From positions 21,987 through 85,986 of the forward strand of contig NZ_SCOT01000014.1 in NCBI RefSeq assembly GCF_005502465.1: a stretch of DNA of 64,000 nucleotides, in the 5' to 3' direction. This document shows, piece by piece, positions 8,703-18,112 of the stretch; position 1 is the stretch's first letter; each line of letters begins with the position of its first letter. Under the pieces are notes generated by a model. The model was not told where the DNA came from. It saw nothing but the letters and a program-made list of their open reading frames with translations, and did no database searches. This stretch comes from Sphingopyxis sp. L1A2A (GTDB lineage: Bacteria; Pseudomonadota; Alphaproteobacteria; Sphingomonadales; Sphingomonadaceae). Both the position numbers and the translations under genes were made by a program.

Positions 8703-9895
8703 CGGCGCTGCCCGACGCCGAATGGCGGAAGCGCCCCGGGCTGCGCCGCATCGTCGCGGCGCTCAGCGCCGATGGCGGGGCGGTCAAGATCGTCGGCGGT
8801 GCGGTGCGCGACACGCTGCTCGGGCTGGCGGTCACCGACATCGATCTGGCGACGCCCTTGTTGCCGCACGAGGTGACGCGGCGGCTGGCGGCGGCGGACA
8901 TCAAGGTCATCCCGACCGGCATCGCCCACGGTACCGTCACCGCGATCGCCAGCGGCGACCATCACGAGATTACGACGCTGCGCCACGATGTCGAAACCGA
9001 CGGGCGCCGGGCGACGATCGCCTTTGCCGATGACTGGCCGGGCGATGCGGCGCGGCGCGACTTCACGATCAACGCGCTCTATGCCGATCCCGACAGCGGC
9101 GCGGTCGACGATTATTTCGGCGGCCTTGCCGACCTGCGGGCAGGGCGCGTCGCTTTCATCGGCGACGCCGCGACGCGGATCGCCGAGGATCATTTGCGCA
9201 TCCTGCGCTTCTATCGTTTCGCGGCGCGCTTCGGGCGCGGCGCTCTTGACGCGGCCAGCCACGCCGCGGTGGTCACCGCGCGTCAGTCGCTCAAAAGCCT
9301 GTCGCGCGAACGTATCGCCGACGAACTGACCAAGATATTGGCGCTGCCCGATCCGCGCGCGATCGTCGGCCAGATGGCGGTCGACGGCATATTTGCGGTG
9401 ATGCTGCCCGAACTCGATCCGGATTTTGCGGCGACGCTCGACCGATTGCTCGTCAATGAGCAGGCGGCGGGGGTGCCCGCGACGGCACACCGCCGCCTCG
9501 CGGCGTTGCTGCCCGCCAATCCCGCCATCGCCGAACAAGTGGCCAGCCGGCTGCGGCTATCGACGCGGCAACGCAAATATCTGGCCGCGGTGGCGGGGCA
9601 TCGCGGCGATACCGCGCGTCCGGTCCGGCAGTTGGCGCATGCGATCGGGATCGACGCCGCGCGCGACGTTCATCTGATCGCCGGTGAAGCCGCCGCGGCG
9701 CGCGCGCTGGCGGATTGGCAGGTGCCGCAGTTGCCGATCAAGGGCGGCGATATCGTCGCGCGCGGGGTCGCTGCCGGGCCAGAGGTGGCGCGTATCCTGA
9801 AAGCAGTCGAAGCGGCGTGGGTTGCCGAGGATTTTCCCGATTTTACCCGTGTCGCCGAACTGGTCGATCAGAAGATCGGGCGCACCAGCGACTGA
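8699..9895 (+). CDS. cca: CCA tRNA nucleotidyltransferase
   Basis: A 398-residue class II nucleotidyltransferase that adds or repairs the 3'-CCA end of tRNA. GGAVRD (33-38) and the metal-binding TDIDL (Asp47, Asp49) form the active site. RRDFTINALY and the EDHLRILRFYRFAARFG motif (nucleotide selection region) follow. The GTG at 8699 overlaps the NudL TGA by GTGA. The last 28 bp overlap the convergent GGDEF/EAL gene. Confidence 0.9.
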   Translation: MTALPDAEWRKRPGLRRIVAALSADGGAVKIVGGAVRDTLLGLAVTDIDLATPLLPHEVTRRLAAADIKVIPTGIAHGTVTAIASGDHHEITTLRHDVETDGRRATIAFADDWPGDAARRDFTINALYADPDSGAVDDYFGGLADLRAGRVAFIGDAATRIAEDHLRILRFYRFAARFGRGALDAASHAAVVTARQSLKSLSRERIADELTKILALPDPRAIVGQMAVDGIFAVMLPELDPDFAATLDRLLVNEQAAGVPATAHRRLAALLPANPAIAEQVASRLRLSTRQRKYLAAVAGHRGDTARPVRQLAHAIGIDAARDVHLIAGEAAAARALADWQVPQLPIKGGDIVARGVAAGPEVARILKAVEAAWVAEDFPDFTRVAELVDQKIGRTSD

Positions 9896-11580
9896 CGCCA
9901 GAAATCGAGCGCCGCGGCGCTTTCCAGCGGCCGCGCGAACAAATAGCCTTGCCCGAAATCGCAACCGAGCGCCGACAGCAGCCGCGCCTGGTCGGCGGTT
10001 TCGACGCCCTCCGCTGTCGTCTTCATCCCCAGCACTTCGGCCAGGCTCTGGATCGTGCGGACAATCGCCACCTTGTCGCGGTCGTCGACCATATGTTCGA
10101 CAAAGCTGCGGTCGATCTTGAGCACATCGAGCGGCAAGCGTTGCAGATAGGCGAGGTTCGAATAGCCGGTGCCGAAATCGTCCATCGCGACGCGCGCGTC
10201 GAGCGCCTTCAATTCGCTCAGCACCGATAGCGCGAGGTCGGGATCGCCGATGATCGCACTTTCGGTGAGTTCGATCATCAGCCGTTCGCCGCCGATCCGG
10301 TGCTTGGCCATCGCCTGGCGGACGACCGCGGCGATGTCGTCGCGCAGCAGCTGGATCGCCGAAACATTGACCGAAAAATAACAGTCGACGATCTTGCCGC
10401 CATTCTGTTTGTCCCAGTCGGCGAGGACCGCCGCCGCCTTGCCGATCGCCCATTGGCCGAGCGGGACGATCAGGCCCGAATCCTCTGCAATCGGGATGAA
10501 TTCGCTGGGCGAAATCGAATCGCCATTCTGTTTGTCCCAGCGCGCCAGCGCCTCGAACCCGGCGACCTTGCCGGTCGCGAGCTCGATCAGTGGCTGGAAC
10601 GCGAGGTGGAGCCGGTCTTCCTCAATCGCGTTGCGCAGTTCGGTTTCGAGCCCGAAGCGATTGTCTGACAGCATCGCCGTTTCGGGTTCGTAGATCTCGA
10701 TGCGATCGGTCTGCTTGGCGCGTTTCAGCGCGATCTGGGCATGGCGGATCTGATCGGCGACATCGCTGTCGACGGCAGGCTGGATCGCGCAACCTAGCGC
10801 GCAATCGACGCTGACCTTCAGCTCGCCGATGCGGAACGGATGGTCGAAACAGCCGCGGATGCGCCGCGCCATCTCGCGCACATCGGCGCGGCCGCCCGCG
10901 ACGCACGTGGAAATGGCGAATTCGTCGCCGCCGGTGCGTGCCAATATGTCGCCGCTGCGCAGGCTCGATTTCAGCCGCCGCGCGACGGTGATGATCAGTT
11001 CGTCGCCGGCCATCGGGCCGATATGTTCGTTGATGCGGCTGAACCGGGCAAGGTCGAGCAGCAGGATCGCATGGTCGGCGCCGACCCCGTCGGTCGCGGC
11101 GCGCTGTTCGACCAGCTCCTCGAACCCGGCGCGGTTGGGCAGGCCGGTCAGGCTGTCGGACACCAGCTCGCGGCGCAAATTGCGCTCGGTCATCATTTCC
11201 TGGGTGCGGTCGATCAAGGTCAGCAGGAACAGCGTCTCGTCGCCCGATTCGGTGGGCAGCGGCCCGATCGATCCGCGCAGATCGCGCGCCGCGACGCCTT
11301 CGCCCAGCTGGCACGAGAATTCCTGGGTGTCGTCGGGGTCTTGCGCGGCGCGCTCGATCGCGCGCAACAATTCGATCGGCGCGTCGGCGCCGGCGGGGGA
11401 CAGGCGCAACCGGTCGAACGCGGCGTTGCTGGCGTGCAGGCGAAAATTGCCGCGCGCGAGCGGACGGATCAGCGCCGCCGGGACCGGGAGTGCGTCGATC
11501 CAACCGACGAACAACAAGGGCCGGTCTTCACCGGTTCGATCAATAGGCATGACAGCGGGTTTTGTGCGACCTTTCCCCAT
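9868..11580 (-). CDS. GGDEF-EAL bifunctional c-di-GMP signalling protein
   Basis: A 570-residue cytosolic protein. An N-terminal PAS-like sensor region (about 20-125) is followed by a GGDEF domain (DSLTGLPNR at 142, intact GGDEF at 217-221, inhibitory-site RxxD at 208-211 with the correct 5-residue spacing) and an EAL domain (EAL at 343-345, DDFGTGYSNL later). The signature residues of both catalytic domains are present, although GGDEF active-site strand 1 reads DLARF rather than DLDRF. No membrane segment is visible. The start is the longest ATG; an alternative Met lies 10 residues in. Convergent overlap with cca. Confidence 0.88.
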   Translation of the reverse strand: MGKGRTKPAVMPIDRTGEDRPLLFVGWIDALPVPAALIRPLARGNFRLHASNAAFDRLRLSPAGADAPIELLRAIERAAQDPDDTQEFSCQLGEGVAARDLRGSIGPLPTESGDETLFLLTLIDRTQEMMTERNLRRELVSDSLTGLPNRAGFEELVEQRAATDGVGADHAILLLDLARFSRINEHIGPMAGDELIITVARRLKSSLRSGDILARTGGDEFAISTCVAGGRADVREMARRIRGCFDHPFRIGELKVSVDCALGCAIQPAVDSDVADQIRHAQIALKRAKQTDRIEIYEPETAMLSDNRFGLETELRNAIEEDRLHLAFQPLIELATGKVAGFEALARWDKQNGDSISPSEFIPIAEDSGLIVPLGQWAIGKAAAVLADWDKQNGGKIVDCYFSVNVSAIQLLRDDIAAVVRQAMAKHRIGGERLMIELTESAIIGDPDLALSVLSELKALDARVAMDDFGTGYSNLAYLQRLPLDVLKIDRSFVEHMVDDRDKVAIVRTIQSLAEVLGMKTTAEGVETADQARLLSALGCDFGQGYLFARPLESAAALDFWRQSLVRPIF

Positions 11581-11639
11581 TGGCCATGACCTAGGGGGTG
11601 GGGAGTAAAGAAGCTATTTACGGCAAGCTGAAAATACGG

Positions 11640-13943
11640 TCAGCCGAAACGATTGTTGCGTGGGAAACCGGTCGGCGGCATCCGCCCCGCGGCGCCGCGC
11701 GCGACGCGCCACGGCACCAGGTCGGTCTCGGTCCGCGTGCGGCCGGTGTCGCCGCCCATCGCCCAGCTTAACCCCTCGGCAAAGGCAAAGCTGATCGCGT
11801 CGGACAGGCCGCCGTCACGATAGCGTTGCAGCATCACCCCCTGACCGCGCGCCATCACCGGCACTTCGCTGATCGGGAACACCACCAGCTTGCGATTGTC
11901 GCCGACCACCGCGACGCTGTCGTCGCCCGGCCCGATCGCCCGCACGATGGCAAGCTGGGCGCCGGTCTTGAGGTTGACGACGCCGCGCCCCTTGCGCGTT
12001 TCGGCGACGACTTCGCCCATCTGCGCGACAAAGCCGTGTCCGCTCGACGAGGCGAGCAGCAAGCGGCCGTCGGCGTGCGCGGGGATCATCGCGACGATCC
12101 GCGCCTCGGGGTCGATGTCGACCATCAACCGCAGCGGCTCGCCAAAGCCGCGCCCGCCGGGCAGCTTGTCGGCGCCGATGGTGAAGAAGCGCCCGTCGCT
12201 CGCCGCGACCAGCAGCTTGTCGGTGGTCTGCGCGTGCGCGGCGAACAATAACTCGTCGCCGTCCTTGAACTTGAATTCGGCCCATTGATCGGCGGCGACA
12301 TGGCCGCGCTGGGCGCGGATCCAGCCGCGTTTCGACAGGATCACCGTCACCGGCTCTTTCTCGATCATCGCGTCGAGCGGAATGTCGCGCGCCGGGGCAG
12401 CTTCGGCGATCGTCGTGCGCCGCGCGCCGAGCAGCGTGTCGAGCCCGTAAACCGTGCGCAGTTTTTCCAGATCCTTGCGCAGCCGGGTGCGCTGGCGCTG
12501 CGGGCTTTCGACCAGCTTGACCAGCTCCTCGCGCTCGGCGGTCAGATCGGCCTGCTCGCGCTTCAGCTCCATTTCCTCGAGCTTGCGCAAAGACCGCAGC
12601 CGCATGTTGAGGATCGCCTCGGCCTGGCGGTCGGTCAGGATGAATTCGGCGATCATCACCGGCTTGGGCTCGTCCTCGGTGCGGATGATCGCGATGATCC
12701 GGTCGAGGTTGAGGAAGGCGATGATATAGCCCGCGACCAGCTCCAACCGGTCGTCGATCTTGTTGATGCGATGCTGGGCGCGGCGGATCAGCACGACGAT
12801 CTGGTGCGTGAGCCATTCGGTGAGCAGCTGATGCAGCCCCATCACCTTCGGGGTCCGCGTCGCGTCGAGGACGTTGAGGTTGAGCGCGAAGCGGCTCTCC
12901 AGGTCGGTGAGCCGGTACAGGCTTTCCTTCAGGATGTCGGGGTCGACGTTGCGGCTTTTGGGCTCGATGACGATGCGCAGATCCTCGGCGCTCTCGTCGC
13001 GGACATCCTCGAGGATCGGCAATTTCTTGTCGGCGATCAGCTGTGCAATCTGTTCGATCAGCTTGCCCTTGGCGACGCCATAGGGAATCTCGCTGATCAC
13101 CAGCTGCCAGGTGCCGCCGGGCTGCTTTTCGATGCCATCGGCTTCCCAGCCGCCGCTCTCCAGCTTGCCGGTCGAATAGCGCGCCCGGACGCGAAAGCCG
13201 CCGCGGCCGGTGGCATAGGCTTGCCGGATCGTCTCGGCGCTGTCGACGACGATGCCGCCGGTCGGAAAGTCGGGGCCTTTGACATGTTCGAGCAGCTCGG
13301 CCAGTTCGGCGCGCGGATTTTCGATCAGCAGCAGCGCCGCGTCGATCACTTCGGCGGCATTGTGCGGCGGGATGTTCGTCGCCATGCCGACCGCGATCCC
13401 GCTCGCGCCATTGGCGAGCAGATTCGGGAACAGCCCCGGCATGATCTCGGGCTCTTCGTCTTCGCCATTATAGGTCGGCTTGAAATCGACGGTACCCTCG
13501 TCGAGCCCCTGCATCAGGTCGACCGCGACGCGGGTCAGCCGCGCCTCGGTGTATCGATAGGCGGCAGCGTTATCGCCGTCGATATTGCCGAAATTGCCCT
13601 GGCCGTCGACCAGCGGATAGCGCAGCGAGAAATCCTGCGCCAGGCGGACCATCGCGTCATACACCGCGACGTCGCCGTGCGGGTGGAATTTGCCGATCAC
13701 ATCGCCGACGACGCGCGCCGATTTCTTGTAACCCTGCGACGGATCGAGCCGCATCGCGCGCATCGCCCATAACAGGCGGCGGTGGACGGGCTTCAGTCCG
13801 TCGCGCAAATCGGGCAGCGAGCGCGCGGTGATCGTCGACAGCGCATAGACCAGATAGCGTTCGGACAGCGCACTGCCGAACGGCGTGTCGGTCATGCCCG
13901 GGACGGGTTCTGGATTGTCGGGATCGTCGGTGGTGGTCGCCAT
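11640..13943 (-). CDS. parC: DNA topoisomerase IV subunit A
   Basis: A 767-residue type IIA topoisomerase A subunit that decatenates daughter chromosomes with ParE. The catalytic Tyr131 is in [11 protein letters not shown]; the breakage-reunion domain is complete, and the C-terminal half carries the degenerate beta-propeller repeats of ParC. It lacks the QRRGGKG GyrA box, and its length fits alphaproteobacterial ParC. The quinolone region reads [12 protein letters not shown]: Val92 occupies the Ser80-equivalent and Asp96 the Glu84-equivalent of E. coli. Transcribed alone. Confidence 0.92.
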   Translation of the reverse strand: MATTTDDPDNPEPVPGMTDTPFGSALSERYLVYALSTITARSLPDLRDGLKPVHRRLLWAMRAMRLDPSQGYKKSARVVGDVIGKFHPHGDVAVYDAMVRLAQDFSLRYPLVDGQGNFGNIDGDNAAAYRYTEARLTRVAVDLMQGLDEGTVDFKPTYNGEDEEPEIMPGLFPNLLANGASGIAVGMATNIPPHNAAEVIDAALLLIENPRAELAELLEHVKGPDFPTGGIVVDSAETIRQAYATGRGGFRVRARYSTGKLESGGWEADGIEKQPGGTWQLVISEIPYGVAKGKLIEQIAQLIADKKLPILEDVRDESAEDLRIVIEPKSRNVDPDILKESLYRLTDLESRFALNLNVLDATRTPKVMGLHQLLTEWLTHQIVVLIRRAQHRINKIDDRLELVAGYIIAFLNLDRIIAIIRTEDEPKPVMIAEFILTDRQAEAILNMRLRSLRKLEEMELKREQADLTAEREELVKLVESPQRQRTRLRKDLEKLRTVYGLDTLLGARRTTIAEAAPARDIPLDAMIEKEPVTVILSKRGWIRAQRGHVAADQWAEFKFKDGDELLFAAHAQTTDKLLVAASDGRFFTIGADKLPGGRGFGEPLRLMVDIDPEARIVAMIPAHADGRLLLASSSGHGFVAQMGEVVAETRKGRGVVNLKTGAQLAIVRAIGPGDDSVAVVGDNRKLVVFPISEVPVMARGQGVMLQRYRDGGLSDAISFAFAEGLSWAMGGDTGRTRTETDLVPWRVARGAAGRMPPTGFPRNNRFG

Positions 13944-14012
13944 GGTCGCGGCGCGATAGCAAGGCTAGCGCGTCAAGGCAAAGGCCGCGATGCGCGCCCG
14001 GCGATTATCGGT

Positions 14013-14135
14013 TCAATCCGCATAAGCCTTGACCAGATCGAACATATAGTCGCGCCCGACATACACCGATTTCACCTCCATCCGCTCGTTCAGGCCGTGG
14101 GCGCCATTGCCGTCGGGGTCGCCCCACATGCCGGG
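14013..14135 (-). pseudogene. Remnant of an M20-family peptidase C-terminus
   Basis: Forty codons ending in TGA read PGMWGDPDGNGAHGLNER...VKSVYVGRDYMFDLVKAYAD. This matches the extreme C-terminus of M20/M25/M40 metallopeptidases (GDPDGNGxHGLNERI...GRDYLYxLVKAYA). Upstream of PGMW the similarity stops abruptly and no catalytic domain follows in any frame; the acyltransferase gene begins 100 bp away on the other strand. I read it as the scar of a deletion that removed over 400 residues. The identity rests on recalled family consensus. Confidence 0.65.
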
Positions 14136-14237
14136 GGTGAAGGGAGCAGAAAGCGCGCCGGGCCGCAAGCGGTCGTCGCGCCCCCTTGCGAAGCCCGGCG
14201 CTTTCGCGCAAGCCGTGCGGCGGGTAGAGGAGATCAT

Positions 14238-14873
14238 GTGACGCGGATCGAGGATCAACCGCCGGGACGCGTGGCGCGCGCGGTGCGCCGCCTGCTGTTG
14301 CTGCTGTACCGGATGCGCGGCTGGAAAGCGGTCGGGGTGGTGCCCGAACCGCGGCGCTTCATCCTGATCGCGGCGCCGCACACCAGCAATTGGGACTTCG
14401 TCAATTTCCTCGGGCTGACCGCCGATTTGAAAATCCGTCCCTATTTCATGGCGAAACTGTCGCTGTTCCGCTGGCCGCTCGGCGGCTTCATGAAACAGAT
14501 GGGCGGGGTGCCGGTCGATCGCCGCGGCGGCGGCAATGTCGTCGAGCAGATGGTCGCCGAATTCGCGCGCCGCGCCGAATTCATGCTGACCGTCGCGCCC
14601 GAAGGGACACGCGGCAAGACGACGAAATGGCGCACCGGTTTTTACCAGATCGCGCTGGCGGCCAAGGTGCCGATGGTCGTCGGCTTCATGGATTATGGGA
14701 CCAAGACCGGCGGGCTCGGTCCGTTGATCTGGCCCAGCGGCGATTTTCGCGCCGATATGCTCAAGGTGCTCGAAGTGTATCGCACCTGCATCCCCAAAAT
14801 CCCCGAGCGCGCGGTGCGCTCGATCGACGATATTGTCGGCGACGGCCCAGACGACATGGAGATGCGCGCATGA
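14238..14873 (+). CDS. Lysophospholipid/1-acyl-glycerol-3-phosphate acyltransferase-family protein
   Basis: A 211-residue PlsC-like acyltransferase. The HX4D motif is APHTSNWDF, the second block is PVDRRGG, and APEGTRGK is the substrate-phosphate block. Such enzymes acylate lysophosphatidic acid or other lysolipids at the membrane. The GTG at 14238 has AGAGGAG five bases upstream; an ATG directly before it is followed by a stop. The stop overlaps the next gene's ATG (ATGA), so it is coupled to the DUF1295 gene. Confidence 0.82.
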   Translation: MTRIEDQPPGRVARAVRRLLLLLYRMRGWKAVGVVPEPRRFILIAAPHTSNWDFVNFLGLTADLKIRPYFMAKLSLFRWPLGGFMKQMGGVPVDRRGGGNVVEQMVAEFARRAEFMLTVAPEGTRGKTTKWRTGFYQIALAAKVPMVVGFMDYGTKTGGLGPLIWPSGDFRADMLKVLEVYRTCIPKIPERAVRSIDDIVGDGPDDMEMRA

Positions 14874-15688
14874 CCGATCTGCTGATGCTACTGGCGCTCA
14901 ATTTCGCGGGACTGCTGGGGGTGATCCTGATCCTGTGGGCGATTTCGGTCGCCATCCGCGACGTGTCGTTCATCGACGCCTTTTGGGCGTTCGGCATGGT
15001 GCTGCTCGCATGGGGCGCGGCGTGGCAGGCGGGCGCCGATACACTGCATGCGCGGTTGCTGCTCGGGCTGACCAGCCTGTGGGGGCTGCGGCTGGCGATC
15101 CATCTGGGGCTGCGCTGGGTGAAGCATGGCGAGGATCCGCGCTATGCCAAAATCCTGTCGCGGACGGTGGAAACGAAAAAATGGAGCTGGGACAAGGCGG
15201 CGCTGCTCACCGTGTTCCTGACCCAAGCGCCCTTGCTGTTCATCACCTGCCTGCCGGCGCAGATCGGCATCTGGGCGAGCGGCGGCGCGGCGGCGAACGG
15301 CGTTGGCATCCTTGCGATACTCGGCGTCGTCGCGGCGCTGATCGGCATTGCGTTCGAGACGATCGGCGACGCGCAGCTCGATGCGTTTCGCAAGAACCCC
15401 GCGAACAAGGGGCAGGTGCTCGACACCGGGCTGTGGCGCTACACCCGCCATCCCAATTATTTCGGCGACGCGCTGACCTGGTGGGGGCTGTGGCTGATCG
15501 CCGCCGACATCGGGCCGTGGGTCGCACTGGCCAGTGTGATCGGGCCGGTCTTCCTGACCTTCACCCTGACCAAATGGTCGGGCAAGGCGCTGCTCGAAAA
15601 GGGCCTGCACAAGACGCGGCCCGACTATGCCGCCTATGTCGCGCGCACCTCAGGTTTCATCCCATGGCCGCCAAAGACGAGGGTTTAG
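14870..15688 (+). CDS. DUF1295 / steroid 5-alpha-reductase-like membrane protein
   Basis: A 272-residue integral membrane protein with about six hydrophobic segments. The C-terminal LWRYTRHPNYFGDALTWWGLWL and KGLHKTRPDYAAYVARTSGFIPWPP motifs are diagnostic of DUF1295, which shares the NADPH-binding C-terminus of steroid 5-alpha-reductases and isoprenylcysteine methyltransferases. The physiological substrate in bacteria is not established. It overlaps the acyltransferase upstream and the small gene downstream, suggesting one lipid-related transcript. Confidence 0.85.
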   Translation: MTDLLMLLALNFAGLLGVILILWAISVAIRDVSFIDAFWAFGMVLLAWGAAWQAGADTLHARLLLGLTSLWGLRLAIHLGLRWVKHGEDPRYAKILSRTVETKKWSWDKAALLTVFLTQAPLLFITCLPAQIGIWASGGAAANGVGILAILGVVAALIGIAFETIGDAQLDAFRKNPANKGQVLDTGLWRYTRHPNYFGDALTWWGLWLIAADIGPWVALASVIGPVFLTFTLTKWSGKALLEKGLHKTRPDYAAYVARTSGFIPWPPKTRV

Positions 15689-16068
15689 GCGGCGAGGCGC
15701 TGGCCGCCGACGCCAGCGCCCTCGGCGACGCCCCGTGCATCCGCTCGATATTGACAGAAGCCGCGCGCGAAGGCCGCGCGGTCAGCTATTCCGAACTGCT
15801 CGGCGATCTGGGTTTCCGTTTCACCCGGCCGAAGATGCGCGCGGTGTGCAAAACCTTGGCCGAGGTCGACCGGCTGTGCGCGCTCGACGGCGAACCTGAT
15901 CTGGCGGTGCTGGTGGTGCGCGAAAGCGACCGGCTGCCGGGGCAGGGCTGGTGGGTCGGCGGGACGGCGCTGCTGCTCGGCTACGACGGCCCGTGGGAGG
16001 GCGCGGCGGCGGCGCGGTTTATTCGCGAGCAGCAGCAGGCGGTGTTTGAGTATTGGGCGGGGCGGTAG
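15664..16068 (+). CDS. Small protein of unknown function
   Basis: I do not recognise this 134-residue protein. It begins inside the end of the DUF1295 gene (25 bp overlap, ATG at 15664). It shows a helical stretch with GRAVSYSELLGDLGFRFTRPKMRAVCKTLAEVDRL, which could be winged-helix-like, then a strand-rich ELAVLVV-like region and RESDRLPGQGWWVGG. Codon usage matches its neighbours and the frame is clean, so it is probably real. No signal peptide or membrane segment. Function not assignable. Confidence 0.6.
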   Translation: MAAKDEGLGGEALAADASALGDAPCIRSILTEAAREGRAVSYSELLGDLGFRFTRPKMRAVCKTLAEVDRLCALDGEPDLAVLVVRESDRLPGQGWWVGGTALLLGYDGPWEGAAAARFIREQQQAVFEYWAGR

Positions 16069-16100
16069 GGCAACTAACGACCGATAGGCGACCATCGCTT

Positions 16101-16212
16101 CTCCCCTCCCTCTTAGGGAGGGGCTGGGGGTGGGTAGCCGCCGAAGGCGGCGCTCTGCCTCGGCTCGCTTTGCTCGCACCCACCCCTAACCCCTCCCTGA
16201 AAGGGAGGGGAA
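16101..16212. repeat. Complex inverted repeat (CCCCTCCCT family)
   Basis: CCCCTCCCTCTTAGGGAGGGG at the left and CCCCTCCCTGAAAGGGAGGGG at the right are separate hairpins. The flanking GGGGGTGGGT and ACCCACCCC sequences pair across the whole element. It has the architecture of a mobile palindromic repeat unit (two hairpins facing each other). Related material lies at 18113-18291 and at the right window edge. Confidence 0.75.
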
Positions 16213-16527
16213 TGTCTCAAAACCACCCCAAAGCCGCCATCCGCAGCTCAAAATAAAACGCTGTCCTACAATATTCCGCTGTGCCAGCCTTCGTCTCAGC
16301 TCTTTCCATTTGCAGGCAAAAGCGGTCGCCGCCCGGATTCCGGATGCAGCCAAGAACCAGCCGCCCTCTGTCCGCCAAACACGACAAATCAGGCGCTGCA
16401 CTAGGCTGAACTTTACTGAACTTTGGCATGATGGCTCGGCCCATGCGCCGACCGGATCGCAGCCCCGCCCCGGGATCACCGAAGACGGCCATGGCTGCTG
16501 GCCACCCCAAAGCGGACTTTCCATCTT
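16213..16527. other. Intergenic stretch without a recognisable gene
   Basis: About 315 bp between two repeat elements. Open frames exist on both strands but have no start/RBS combination, no domain and atypical codon composition. The stretch contains ACTTTACTGAACTTT, a short direct repeat, and is slightly poorer in GC than its surroundings. I see no RNA gene or promoter that I could defend. Confidence 0.4.
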
Positions 16528-16600
16528 CGTCGTGCCGGACTTGATCCGGCATCCATCGCTGACCCGTCGTCTGGACCCCGGATCAAGTCCGGGGTGACGA
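16528..16600. repeat. Palindromic repeat (CCGGACTTGATCCGG family)
   Basis: Two face-to-face units: CGTGCCGGACTTGATCCGGCA and, after a short spacer, TGGACCCCGGATCAAGTCC with GGGGTGACGA. Each contains the core GGACTTGATCC or its complement. The same core, also in a facing pair, occurs at 41554-41626. Confidence 0.75.
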
Positions 16601-16613
16601 ATGAGCGGGTGAT

Positions 16614-17543
16614 TTATTTCTTCAACCCAATCTCGCGCAGCCGCTCCTGCAAATACTCATCGGCAGTAATCGACGTCGGATACAGGTTCGGGTGCGCCGC
16701 ATCGATGCAGCTTTCCAGCGTCTCGATCGGATAATCCGAGCGAAAGTGCAGGAAAAACGGCATCGAATAACGCGCCACACTCGCCCGTCCGGCATCGGGG
16801 TTACGGACGCGGTGGGTGGTGGAGGGGAGCTTGTTGTTGGTCAGCCGTTGCAGCATGTCGCCGACATTGACCGCCATCGCCCCCGGCGGCGGGCTGACCG
16901 GGAGCCAGCTGCCGTCCTTGTCGAGGATTTCCAGGCCCGCTTCTTCGGCGCCGAGCAGCAAAGTGATCGTGTTGATGTCCTCATGTGCCTCGGCGCGGAT
17001 GCCCTTGGCGGGCGCTTCGACGGGCGGATAGTGGAGCAGGCGCATCACGCTGTTGCCGTCGAGCACCGTGTCGTCGAAGAAATCGGGGGCGAGGCCGAGG
17101 TAGCGCGCGATGCCCGACAGCAATTGGCCGCCGACGCGGTCGAACTCGGCGAAGAGCTTGTCATAGACGGCGCGGAAGCCATCGACTTCGGCGGGCCAGA
17201 CATTGTTTGGCTGCTGCGCAGCGAGGCGGTGGCCGGCGGGCAGGTCGCGGCCGACGTGCCAGAATTCCTTGAGGTCGACTTCCTTCGCGCCCTTGGCGAT
17301 TTCGGTCCCGAACGGCGTATAGCCGCGCGCGCCGCCGCCGCCGGGGATATGATAGGCGCGCTTGGTGTCTTCGGGCAGCGCGAAGAAATCCTTCGCCTTC
17401 ACCCAAGCGTCGTCGATCAGCGCCGGGTCGATGCCATGATCGGTGATCATCGCAAAGCCGAAGCGTTCGAACGAGGCGCCAAAGTCCTTGGCGAACTGGT
17501 CGGCGGGAAGCGACATCGAGATGGTGGGAACAGCGGCGGTCAT
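16614..17543 (-). CDS. Isopenicillin-N-synthase-like 2OG-Fe(II) oxygenase
   Basis: A 309-residue non-haem iron oxygenase. N-terminal DIOX_N features (FERFGFAMITDHGID) precede the jelly-roll core with iron ligands His187/Asp189 (AHEDINTITLLL) and His244 (STTHRV), and 2OG-binding Arg258 with Ser260 (RYS). The family hydroxylates or oxidises small molecules; the actual substrate is unknown, and a beta-lactam role is not implied. The start at 17543 is preferred (GGATG upstream), with a Met four codons earlier as an alternative. Confidence 0.85.
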   Translation of the reverse strand: MTAAVPTISMSLPADQFAKDFGASFERFGFAMITDHGIDPALIDDAWVKAKDFFALPEDTKRAYHIPGGGGARGYTPFGTEIAKGAKEVDLKEFWHVGRDLPAGHRLAAQQPNNVWPAEVDGFRAVYDKLFAEFDRVGGQLLSGIARYLGLAPDFFDDTVLDGNSVMRLLHYPPVEAPAKGIRAEAHEDINTITLLLGAEEAGLEILDKDGSWLPVSPPPGAMAVNVGDMLQRLTNNKLPSTTHRVRNPDAGRASVARYSMPFFLHFRSDYPIETLESCIDAAHPNLYPTSITADEYLQERLREIGLKK

Positions 17544-17667
17544 ATCATCATCCAATTTGGGGCGGCGCTTGGGCGACCGCGACTCTGTGTCCGCATGTAG
17601 GGGTGTCGGCGGGGCAGGGAAAGAGGCTCGCTCTTTTCAAACCGCCGATGCTTGCTAAGAGAGCGCC

Positions 17668-18093
17668 ATGGCAAAATCATATTGGCTGATGAAATCCGAA
17701 CCCGACGCTTATCCGTGGGAGCAGTTGGTGCGCGAAGGCACCGGCATCTGGGACGGGGTGCGCAACCACACCGCCAAGCTCAACCTGAAAGCGATGCAGG
17801 TCGGTGACGAGGCGCTGTTTTACCACAGCAATATCGGCAAGGAATGCGTGGGGATCATGCGCGTCACCGAAACTGCCTTCCCCGATCCGACCGCCGATGC
17901 AGGCTCGCCGTGGGTCGTGGTGCGCGTCGAACCGGTACGGGCGCTGAAGCATCCGGTGACGCTGGCGGCGATCAAGGCCGATCCCAAACTTGGCGACATG
18001 GATCTGATCCGCCAGTCGCGGCTGTCCGTCGGGCGCGTGACGCCCGCCGAGTGGCAGCATATTTTGCAGAAGTCGGAGACGGCGGCGGATTGA
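17668..18093 (+). CDS. EVE-domain protein
   Basis: A 141-residue single-domain EVE (PUA-like) protein. YWLMKSEPDAYPWEQL, WDGVRNHTAKLNLKAMQVGDEALFYHSN and the QSRLSVGRVTPAEW end are the standard motifs. EVE domains have a pocket for modified bases in DNA or RNA, so a nucleic-acid-modification reader role is a family-level inference. AGAGAG lies before the ATG. It stands alone between an oxygenase gene and a repeat. Confidence 0.9.
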   Translation: MAKSYWLMKSEPDAYPWEQLVREGTGIWDGVRNHTAKLNLKAMQVGDEALFYHSNIGKECVGIMRVTETAFPDPTADAGSPWVVVRVEPVRALKHPVTLAAIKADPKLGDMDLIRQSRLSVGRVTPAEWQHILQKSETAAD

Positions 18094-18112
18094 GCGCCGC
18101 GTTCGGCTAGGG

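Noticed and set aside
12285..13772. Open frame antisense to parC
   Set aside because: GC shadow; parC is complete with catalytic Tyr131.
16213..16600. Possible small genes in the gap after the 134-aa protein
   Set aside because: Frames on both strands run through palindromic repeats, lack ribosome sites and show no conserved pattern that I recognise.
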